Part shown: piece after piece, positions 47,429-57,800 of the stretch
Position numbering within the stretch: position 1 is the stretch's first letter
Layout of the letters: the number at the start of each line of letters is the position of its first letter
Assembly (NCBI GenBank): GCA_964017045.1
Contig: OZ024806.1
Coordinates: 23,235,088 to 23,299,087, forward strand
DNA length: 64,000 nt
Reading direction: 5' to 3'
From: Omphiscola glabra
Lineage: Eukaryota; Mollusca; Gastropoda; Lymnaeidae
Notes under the pieces: model-generated
What the model saw: the letters and a program-made list of their open reading frames with translations, nothing else
What the model was told of the DNA's origin: nothing
Databases searched by the model: none
Program-made: the position numbers and the translations under genes

Positions 47429-47589
47429 CTTTAAACCTCGACATGCTACTGTTAGCTTATATTTGTCTGGCAGATGTGTTATTTAAATTTTGCAACTATT
47501 CAAATCTCTCTGATAAAGAATCAAAAGCTCTGTCCAGTATTAAATTGAAAACGTGCTTTTTTTTGTTCTTTCTGGATCATGAACATTTG

Positions 47590-49372
47590 GAACCTTGTCG
47601 GTGCACTCGTATCCAAACAGCCTCCTTCTCCTTCTATTTGAAACCTTGTCGGTGCACTCGTATTCAAACATCCTCCTTCTCCTTCAATTTGGAACCTTGT
47701 CGGTGCCCTCGTATCCATCAGCCCCATTCTCCTTCAATTTGGAACCTTGTCGGTGCCCTCGTATTCAAACATCCTCCTTCTCCTTCAATTTGGAACCTTG
47801 TCGGCGCACTCGTATTCAAACATCCTCCTTCTCCTTCTATTTGGAACCTTGTCGGTGCCCTCGTATTCAAACATCCTCCTTCTCCTTCAATTTGGAACCT
47901 TGTCGGTGCCCTCGTATCCAAACAGCCCCATTCTCCTTCAATTTGGAACCTTGTCGGTGCCCTCGTATTCAAACATCCTCCTTCTCCTTCAATTTGGAAC
48001 CTTGTCGGTGCCCTCGTATTCAAACATCCTCCTTCTCCTTCTATTTGGAACCTTGTCGGCGCACTCGTATTCAAACATCCTCCTTCTCCTTCTATTTGGA
48101 ACCTTGTCGGTGCCCTCGTATTCAAATATCTTCCTTCTCCTTCTATTTGGAACCTTGTCGGCGCACTCGTATTCAAACATCCTCCTTCTCCTTCTATTTG
48201 GAACCTTGTCGGTGCCCTCGTATTCAAACATCCTCCTTCTCCTTCTATTTGGAACCTTGTCGGTGCCCTCGTATTCAAACATCCTCCTTCTCCTTCTATT
48301 TGGAACCTTGTCGGTGCCCTCGTATTCAAACATCCTCCTTCTCCTTCTATTTGGAACCTTGTTGGTGCCCTCGTATTCAAACATCCTCCTTCTCCTTCAA
48401 TTTGGAACCTTGTCGGCGCACTCGTATTCAAACATCCTCCTTCTCCTTCTATTTGGAACCTTGTCGGCGCACTCGTATTCAAACATCCTCCTTCTCCTTC
48501 TATTTGGAACCTTGTCGGTGCCCTCGTATTCAAACATCCTCCTTCTCCTTCTATTTGGAACCTTGTCGGTGCCCTCGTATTCAAACATCCTCCTTCTCCT
48601 TCTATTTGGAACCTTGTCGGTGCCCTCGTATTCAAACATCCTCCTTCTCCCTCTATTTGGAACCTTGTCGGTGCCCTCGAATTCAAACATCCTCCTTCTC
48701 CTTCTATTTGGAACCTTGTCGGCGCCCTCGTATTCAAACATCCTCCTTCTCCTTCTATTTGGAACCTTGTCGGCGCCCTCGTATTCAAACATCCTCCTTC
48801 TCCTTCAATTTGGAACCTTGTCGGTGCCCTCGTATTCAAACATCCTCCTTCTCCTTCAATTTTAAACCTTGTCGGTGCCCTCGTATTCAAACATCCTCCT
48901 TCTCCTTCTATTTGGAACCTTGTCGGCGCCCTCGTATTCAAACATCCTCCTTCTCCTTCAATTTGGAACCTTGTCGGTGCACTCGTATTCAAACAGCCCC
49001 ATTCTCCTTCAATTTGGAACCTTGTCGGTGCACTCGTATTCAAACATCCTCCTTCTCCTTCAATTTGGAACCTTGTCGGTGCACTCGTATTCAAACATCC
49101 TCCTTCTCCTTCAATTTGGAACCTTGTCGGTGCACTCGTATTCAAACATCCTCCTTCTCCTTCAATTTGGAACCTTGTCGGTGCACTCGTATTCAAACAT
49201 CCTCCTTCTCCTTCAATTTGGAACCTTGTCGGTGCACTCGTATTCAAACATCCTCCTTCTCCTTCAATTTGGAACCTTGTCGGTGCCCTCGTATTCAAAC
49301 ATCCTCCTTCTCCTTCAAGTTGGAACCTTGTCGGTGCACTCGTATTCAAACAGCCCCATTCTCCTTCTATTA
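47590..49372. repeat. 51-bp minisatellite, about 35 copies
   Basis: The unit is GGAACCTTGTCGGTGCCCTC, GTATTCAAACATCCTCCTTC, TCCTTCTATTT. Variants differ at a few fixed sites (GTGC/GCGC, CTC/CAC, CTATTT/CAATTT). Because 51 is divisible by three, all three plus frames and a minus frame are open for hundreds of codons (up to 660), encoding units such as WNLVGALVFKHPPSPSI. Similar openness in four frames and the lack of any signal or domain favour satellite DNA over a gene. Confidence 0.95.
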
Positions 49373-49398
49373 TTTCTAAAAATCGACTCTGCGACTAA

Positions 49399-49785
49399 TG
49401 GACTACGATGAGTCACTTCCTTGTTTTGTCACGTGATACGTACCAGCCATTGGTAGGCTTTCTGCTACACATAACAACACATAACAACAGATAACAACTG
49501 ATCAGCCATTGCCATTATCATTAATTTTAAAGCACAATGTTTGTCTCCATCAGCGCCTCCCCAGTGATAATTAAAAATTTTACTTTTCAAAATATTCTTG
49601 AATACACGCGTTTCTTTAAATGACATTCATTAAATGTGACAATAATTATAATTCAGTTATGATTAAAGGAAGAAAGTTGATGAAGAAAAATTTGTGAGCG
49701 ACTAGTGTGTTGCAGACAGCCTTCCGGAAATCTTACTCGTACTTACGCTTATCACGTGACAAAACAATCGACTCATTGTAGTCCA
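49399..49785. mobile_element. MITE with long inverted ends
   Basis: The left end TGGACTACGATGAGTCA then TTGTTTTGTCACGTGATA is inverted at 49735-49785 (CTTATCACGTGACAAAACAA, TGACTCATTGTAGTCCA with small differences). No target duplication was identified. It begins about 27 bases after the 51-bp array. Confidence 0.6.
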
Positions 49786-50186
49786 TTTTGTAGCTATTTT
49801 ATTTTGGCAGACTCTGGTGCATTTCAAAATCCATTTGCGCGAAAATCAATTAATTTATAATAAGTGACATTATTCATCAATGAAACTGCAGTAGATAGTT
49901 CCACAGAGGTGTCTTGTATAGTTCGTCTTACAACATTTACCCTGCCTAAGATATCATACCAGACACTTATCATTACTAAAAAAAAAAAGCATCATCATCT
50001 TCTTTTTTGTGAAACAAGTGTTTACGCTTCATGTCGCACTACATGATCAGACGCAGATGTTTCGGGAAGTTCATACAGATCTTCTCGAATTCCCGCAATC
50101 TCACATGCAACGGCTTGAACACATTCAATTCTGCATTCCCATCTAGACTCGCATAACATGTTTATAAATACACGCCATCGTCCAGG

Positions 50187-50371
50187 CAGTGGCGTAGCGA
50201 GCTTAACTCGCGCCCGGGGCACAATACCTTTTTAGCGCCCCAATACCTTTTTAGCGCCCCCCCCCCGTATTCGAAAACCATACAATATTATAGTAAAATA
50301 TACCATTTGACGCCCCTTTATGAGTAGCGCCCGGGGCATTCTGCCCCCCTTGCCCCCTCACTACGCCACTG
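50187..50371. mobile_element. hAT-type MITE (CAGTGGCGTAGCGAG subfamily), copy 2
   Basis: It starts CAGTGGCGTAGCGAGCTTAA and ends CCTCACTACGCCACTG, with a perfect duplication CGTCCAGG (50179-50186, 50372-50379). It is a sister of 42834-43018. Confidence 0.93.
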
Positions 50372-50647
50372 CGTCCAGGAGAGGCAGAAGAGAAAACGTA
50401 TATGCGCTGGATCGTGCCAAGAAAGAAATGAAAAAAAAAAGTGGATTCCAGGCAACTTGTTACATTGTCCCCAACCACTAAGTTTAGGCGATGACATACA
50501 TACATGGCATATACAAGACCCGCTGATTTTCCTTCACTCCTTAATTCTTTTCCCTTCATATTGGAACTTTTATCGTTGTAGCCCTGCGGCCTCTCCAGTT
50601 GTGTTAGTCTAGTTTACTCTCTTTCAAAAAAAGGCTGCGACTATTCG

Positions 50648-50875
50648 TACCCGGGTACCAGAAGTGAGAGGTTGGGATTAAAAAACTATTTAAAATATTA
50701 TTATTGGGTTTGCAAGACAAAGTGAGGTATCAAAAGAAAGATAATTGAATGGACTTTACGTTTGTAAACGTAATTCTTCAGTTTAATTAAAATAAACTAC
50801 TTTAAATGACATCCGAATAGCATGGAGTCTAATGGGACCCGGGTGCGAAAGGCGGCGCTACGTGTCCGGGTTCAA
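50648..50875. mobile_element. Half copy of the foldback element seen at 59335
   Basis: It carries GAGAGGTTGGGATTAAA, GGGTTTGCAAGACAAAGTGA, AGATAATTGAATGGACTT and GACATCCGAATAGCAT, i.e. one arm plus the GGGACCCGGGTGCG centre. The second arm is absent. Confidence 0.7.
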
Positions 50876-50879
50876 AAAA

Positions 50880-52050
50880 TCAATGATACTTTCATGTGAT
50901 CTTTGACCTGTAGCTTCCATAACATGCTTGTAGCTAAGAAAATTTCTTTTACATCTAAAAATCTGATAGTGAATGACAACTGATAAAACACTGTTTAAAT
51001 GACTCTGGCAACAGTAGCGAATTTCACCAATGTGTATCTACTGCTCGTCTTGTCCCATCGTTAAGTGTAGCGCAGATCAGAAGAGAGTGGTGAAGATAAA
51101 AAATAAAAAAAAGCTATATGGGAACGTTTCTAATATACTTAGATAAGCCAAATGTTTGACAGTAGCCCTTGAAGCGTAAGTAACGCCGAGATCAACAATC
51201 CAGTCCCAACGGGCTTCTTGTATCCCAGGGCCGTCTGAAGGGCTACGGGATAACACGATGTCTTTTTTTATTTTATTTTTGGACTGATTAAAAAAAATCA
51301 TTTCTTAATGAATCAGTGTTAACAAATAACAATAATGAAACAAAATTATTATTTTGATGTGTGGGACTTTTTAAAAAGAATATTAGCTCCTCCTAGCGTC
51401 AAGAACTGGCTACACTTCTGATGCAAACGCTACCGCAAATTGGATTTTACGTTCTATGACATAGATTTATATACTTGATTGAAGAGCCCTGACAAACAAA
51501 AGCTGCGTCCTGTGAAAAGCTTAAATTTCAGCATCCTCTTCCCAAAAGTATATTATAGTGCAAATATTTTGCATGAAAAGTGAAGATTTTTATCGCTTTC
51601 CAATGACGGCGATTAAGGTTGTTGGCGAGATTAATAGTAGAAGACCAGCAAAGCTAAAGTCCATTCTCTTCTTTTTGTTGTAGTTATTTCTTGTTGCTTT
51701 GTCTGCTGCTGAAGGCTTTCAGCCGAAACGTGATTGTTTCATAATACATGATATTGCCATAAGCCATATAAATATATATAATGGTTTTGACGCCCTCCCC
51801 CCTTTTGAGGATAGTGATAGCACCTTCACGTCCCATCTTTCACGCGACGATGCTTGCACATATTATTTTCCTGTTCTACTTATTTCATACAATAGTGTGC
51901 ACTCGGGGATATGACCTGCTGTTGTTTTCGCATTATTCATCCCTTTAACTAGAAATTAAAACCAAAGATATTATAGAGCCTAAAATTTACATCACTACAG
52001 TCACAGAATCATAACCGATTATAAACTTTATATACCCTATACCATCGTGT
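50880..52050. other. Intergenic DNA without supported gene
   Basis: Short ORFs with no recognisable domain and AT-rich sequence. Confidence 0.4.
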
Positions 52051-52058
52051 CCAGGAGC

Positions 52059-52219
52059 CAGCGGTGGTTTGGAGCCGGTTCGGTCAGATTCGTGCGCACC
52101 GTTAGTTCAAAATAATAATACCCTAATCGTAATTTGACTGACTGTGGCGGTGACCGATATGGCATAAGGGGACATACTAACTGCGAACCCTTTGTTACGA
52201 ATTTGGCAATACACCGCTG
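52059..52219. mobile_element. hAT-type MITE (CAGCGGTGG family), copy 2
   Basis: It starts CAGCGGTGGTTTGGAGCC and ends AATACACCGCTG, with a perfect 8-bp duplication CCAGGAGC (52051-52058, 52220-52227). It is a sister of 20671-20818 with a few extra bases (CTAATCGTAATTTGA). Confidence 0.92.
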
Positions 52220-52650
52220 CCAGGAGCATATAAAAAAGGGGGACGAATGGGGCGGCACTATTTAAAGAAAAAATTGATATGGAGGGCGTCATATTCGAAG
52301 TCTTTTTTTATGAGTGGGGGGGGGGGGTGTGTTTGTGACAAAAAGCATGGCCTCATCCAGTGTGGCAATAGCCATAGCTAAGCTACGGATCCTCCAACAT
52401 TATTATCCAGTTTAATAGACAATGTGTTCTCAACTTGCAACTAAAAATCTACTATATTATATTAGCAGGCCTGAAGTGTAGAAACGACACTTCGACTTCC
52501 ACATCACGTTGTTCGACTTAAACACTAATATCGTCTTTACATAGGGCCCACGCTTGACACACACAGACTAAATCAAACCTAGACTTTGGCAAACGGTACA
52601 ACAACGGGCTCAGAAGCGTTATCGGGTGGTGCGAAGGGTTTAGGCCTACC

Positions 52651-52820
52651 CAGAGCCGTCGAGTTGGGCCTGCAACTGCAAAGGCGGGAGGGGGGGGGCA
52701 CTCGGATAAGTAAGGGGCTCAAAGTAGTGATGAGAAAAAAAATAATTTATCAACTTTGAATGCAGTGGTGACAAAACCGAAAAGTGGCTGGAGCCCTCCA
52801 AACGTCACGCGACGGCCCTG
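52651..52820. mobile_element. Probable hAT-type MITE (CAGAGCCGTCG family)
   Basis: It starts CAGAGCCGTCGAG and ends CGCGACGGCCCTG, inverted with one mismatch over 11 bases. Flanking 8-mers agree poorly (4 of 8), so the borders are tentative. It is related to 8041-8215. Confidence 0.5.
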
Positions 52821-53476
52821 GGTTAACAGCACTGACTGAGTGACACCAATCCTACTAGTGACGTCACTGATCTGGGTTCAACTCCTAATTTCAGTCGACA
52901 CAATTTTACAAGCCCCTGTATATATATATATATATATAAATAGTATGACATGTCCGGATAGATATGTTTGTAGCCAAAAAAAAAAATATTTTTTAAAATC
53001 CTTGCGGAGACCAATATTTTGATGAAAGGACATGTTAGCATTATAACTTAGACAGGATATTTTAACGTCATTGTTTCCGCAACAAACGCAACAACTACTA
53101 AGTAATTCATTCAGTCCTCGTGCGCTTTAGCTGGCGCGCCAGGACAACGATAATGGACGCCATAGTTAGCAGCTGAATGCCTTAACTTATTTTTCTCACG
53201 AGTTATCTTTACTAAAGTTAAATAGTAACACTAAAGTTAAAGATCTCAGGTCTTTTATTTCAATTGTGTTCTTTCTGTAACCCCCCCCCCCCCCCCCACA
53301 CAATTTTTTTCTGGAATATTGGGATCCTGTAGCCTGTCATCGTTATTAACTTATGTGATTTTTCCCCTTGAATCTACTGTTTAAGTTAAGAAAGAAACTT
53401 TAATGCGATTTTTAAAATGATTTTCAAATATATTACAGTTACAGTATAGTCAAATTTGTTAAAAGATCCCATAATC

Positions 53477-53639
53477 CAGTGGTTCTCAACCTTCCTAATG
53501 CCGCGACCCTTTAGTACAATTCCTCAAAACTATTTTCTTTGCTGCTTCAAAACTGTAGAATATATGTGTTTCCAAATGATCTTAGGCGACCCGTGTGAAA
53601 GGGTCAGTCGCGACGCGACCCACAGGTTGAGAACCGCTG
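53477..53639 (-). mobile_element. SPIN-like hAT MITE, copy 3
   Basis: In reverse orientation it starts CAGTGGTTCTCAACCTTCCT then AATGCCGCGACCC, and ends CCACAGGTTGAGAACCGCTG. A perfect 8-bp duplication CCATAATC flanks it (53469-53476, 53640-53647). Confidence 0.9.
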
Positions 53640-54832
53640 CCATAATCTGAAAATAGGAAAGCGGAAGTAAAAAATGGTATTCATCAGGTGGAATCAAAGT
53701 AGATGCAACAGGTGTTAATTTATAATTTATAAATGTACACTCATATTATGCAAAATTAAATTCGTTTAAAGTATTAAATATTTAAAAATATACTTATTCT
53801 TCTTATTTTACATAATTATTAAGTTTAAAAAACATAACTTCAGTAATCTAGATATATTCAATAATTTATTTAGACGCATACTTGATTCCACAAGAGAGAT
53901 TTCTCTGATTTTATTCTAAAAGAATCAATAACATTAATAGAGTGTTCGCAGACATGAATATATCAACAGAATCAAGGTTTCGGCTATCTAAGAGCTACCG
54001 TTTAAATTATTCCCATATTATTTGGATGGGATAAGGTAATACATTTGAATGAATGAATTTCTGGTGTCATTATCATTATGATTAAATTTGAAACAATCTT
54101 GAGCTGTGGATGTTATACAAATTTAAGCATTCGGGCTTAGAAAGTTAGTTAGGCTTTAGCACTTTAGGTGCGTAAATTATATATTTCTGTTAAACGTAAA
54201 TGTTATTATATCTGAAATGTTCTGCCACAGCAATCATGTCATTAGAGCTGTTTCAAATTGGACAGTTCTCTGAGATGATCTTCAAGAAGGTCACATAATG
54301 ATGATACATATCTAAATCTTAGTCGCGAAGGCAAAACTGCTAAGACAAATGAAGTTAAAAAAATACTCTGGGCTCAGTGTGTCAGAATCAGTGTCAATGT
54401 CCGTCACTTTTCTGTCACACTGGACTGTGCCAATCTAATTTTAATTTTACATTGTCAAGTCAGTCTATTAGACTTATGACTTACTCTACTTATAATGGAA
54501 ACATATTGCCCAAAAGCGTAACTCATCATGACAAGACACCATTGGAAGATATTTTTACATAAATTTACATGGCAACTAAATTCATTTATCATTTTATGGT
54601 TCATGTTGGAGGGTTCATGTTGGAAACATCAAAGTTCCAATGCAGAGGAGTTATTCATTTTGAACATGAGTTGAGCTGTACCTAACAATATATCATGAGT
54701 GTTTGAAGACATAATATTTGTAATGATATTACTGCATTTATTATCATTTAAGAGGGATTACAGTAGTTGCAGATTTAACTTAATACTGCTTAAAATGTAT
54801 TAAATTTAATAGCCATACTCTGCTTATTCCAG

Positions 54833-57800
54833 GCAAGAAAATTCCTTTGTAAAAAAAAGAGGAAAAAAGGCTGTACCATTTGCGGGTTAACAAGAGCTGT
54901 GCAAACTGAGATGAGCAGACAAGTTATTGCCTCAACAGAAGCTGATGTGGCTAAACCAAAGTTGGATGATAATGAAACAGGTCATAATGTAGAACTTCGT
55001 GGAGCAGTTGAGAACCTCAGAAAAAGTCGTCACAAGCGGAAAGAGAGAACTCCAACAACAGTTGTCAGTGAAGCTTTCGCATTCCTTCAAAACCCATGCA
55101 TGTCCATAGAAAGTGAGGATGAATCTGATGAAGGGGATGAATGTCATAATGACCTGCATCAGGCTAACAATGTTAATAAACTTGGCAAATGGTACAATGA
55201 TGGTGAAGCTAAAACGAATTCAACAAATGGACCTGTTGCTGGTTTCAAAGATCAAGAAGTCTTCTTAGCAGGTTTTCAGTCAAAGGATTCTGGATTTGCA
55301 TCATTAGAGAGACATGGATACGAGGGGAGCAAAAACCCAATCAATGGTTATTCTGTGGAGGATGGTGATGATGTAAGCAACAATGATTGTGAAGGAGAAA
55401 ATTCCTTGACTCATCCTAGAAACTCAGACAGCTGTTGGGAAGACGTTGGTGCCAGTGATCAAAACCAGATGATGCATGGCAGCTGTAGTGAAGTTGGTGA
55501 TGCTGAATATGATGATGTTGATGTGGCAGGGATGCCACTACGAAGAAAGGATTCTGAATATGGCAGGAAAAGTGTGCCCCCTCTAACTGTCACGATAGAG
55601 GCTGATAACATGACCAACAGCGGAGGGTCTCATAGCAAATTAAACACAGACACAGAGTATTTAAACGGGCACCATGAAGCGACTCCTCATGGAAATTCAG
55701 ATGGCTCAGGTGATCATGATTATGCCAATGTAAATGCTATATATGGGGGGGAAATGGTTAATATCAGTGAGGATGTACAAAAATCTTGTCAAGTATTGAT
55801 GGATACAAACAATATACAAAGAACAGTTTTAACAGTAGACTTCACCAAATCAGAAAAGATGAAAACACAGCAGGATTCAGGTGTCTACAGCACAGGAGGG
55901 TTGAACAGTGGAGATGAGAAGTTCTGCAGTTCTGGGTTACTGGATAGCTACTATAACATTGACATTGCAAATGATGGCTTGATTGCTACCCGACCAGGGT
56001 TAGCATCTGTGTCATCTGAAGATGAAGAGGAAAACAATGAGGATATGGCCGCAGAGACCAGTGCAGTATCCAACATGAGTGAACAGGACTACGACACAAT
56101 AAGCCTGGGGGCTGAGCACTGTGCCAGAGAGGTGGGTGTCAGCTCGTCTCCATCAACGATGCAAACATGGGATGACCATGGAGATGATGAGTTGTCTGAT
56201 TCATTCCAAGGCCAAAAGATAGAGGCAACAGATGCTGGCATTGAAGTGAGCAGAAAAGCTCCCACGGACTCAGCTGGTAATGTTGTCAGGAGACACAAGC
56301 TGGAGAAGAACCCGTCTGCCGAGGCAGCAAGTGATGACTCATCTGATGAAGATATTGGTGAGCTTATATTTATGGATGCTTTAAAAAAAGTATTCCTTCA
56401 CATGAATTAGTTGCTATATTCAAGTGCCCAAGAAATTAATCCTACCCACGGGGGAAAAATGATTGATGACATTCTGATTTTTTAAAACTAAAGATAATCA
56501 GATGAGAATAAGCTGTGCAATCTATCAATATGTACGGTACTGTCCATTTGTGTTTGTTGTACGATATGTCCTTTTTTTTGTAAAGCAATGGTTTGTGTTA
56601 ATTGTACTACAACACAATGCATTTTCACATGAACTGCAATCTGTCATCTGTATTTGTATTACAGTTAATCTGTATTTGAGCATCCTTGTTATTTAAAAAA
56701 AAAATAAAGTTATGATAAGATTCAGTGATATATAGTTTATGCATTAAGTTGAATTTGTAAAACCTTTTAGGTTCTTCACTTTTCAACTGTTTCAAGAGAC
56801 ACTGAATATTTAAGCCCTTCTTCCTCCTCCCAAACCTGTGGTATAGACAGACTTTCTTCAGTATTTTTTGAGGTGTGGGTGCATGCCAAACAGGGAGGTG
56901 GCAATTTGAAGATTATTGGGGGACATTAGTCTCTTAGGTTATGAAATGTATTTTCTTTTAAAAAGTTGGAGGGGGGCAAATAGAAAAAATCCTATTAGGG
57001 CGGATGATGATGAATATATTAATTTTTCAGGTGTCTATGCAGAAAGCTTTCGTCGCTCAAACTGGATCAGAGTGAGCCAGGAAGGGAAGATAGAACTGCA
57101 GATGCCATATGCTCAGGAATCCAGTTCAACCTCACCGCCAGCCTCTGTCTCTACGCCTGGGCTCGGCGCAGCTGATAGTGTAGATTATGGTGAAGTGTTC
57201 AGTCCAAAAGGTTGGTCTCCTTTGGAATCATCTGTGTCTATGAGTCATGTTTGTATTTTGGGGTATTAGTAAGATAGTCTGTACATCTGGATTAATATTC
57301 CAACTTATTTACCTTGATGCTGGAATAAACAAGTGTCTTGTGTGCTTTCAGCTGATGAAGTATTTGTGGACCCCCTGTCTCAAACTGTCAAAGCCAAACT
57401 CTTTCACAAACGCTCAGACTCACTGAGTACCACAGCCTCAGAGTCTGAATTTAAGCGCCACTATGTGTCACGACGGAAGTGCCTGATACAGCGCGCTGAC
57501 AGCCAGCAGGAGTACCATCGTCTGTCTGCCCGAGTCTATGGTGAGTGTCTTGCCGGGGCGAAATCCTAATTTTGTGGCGTTTTACATGCATGACATAATT
57601 TTTCTGTTGTAAATATTTTACCAAATGCTTGGGTCAATAACCTATTGTTATAGTGACCAGATTGTAATAATCATTATAAAAACCACTGTTTAGAAACATG
57701 GAGCTGGTCCTGTAAATAGAGTTTTTTGACCAGTTTTGCTATTTTCCAACCTCATTTTGCCAGCTTTTTGCTCTGCCTGCCCCTTAGCATGCTTGCATTA

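Noticed and set aside
47416..49411. Repetitive protein genes of 180-660 codons over the 51-bp array
   Set aside because: Three plus frames and a minus frame are equally open, the unit length is a multiple of three, and there is no promoter, signal or domain evidence.
52919..52940. (TA)n run as a regulatory element
   Set aside because: A plain microsatellite with no supporting context.
54899..54911. GTG at 54899 as the start of the long acidic exon
   Set aside because: Nuclear animal genes rarely start at GTG. The frame is open upstream to a good splice acceptor at 54832, so this is either an internal exon or starts at the ATG at 54911.
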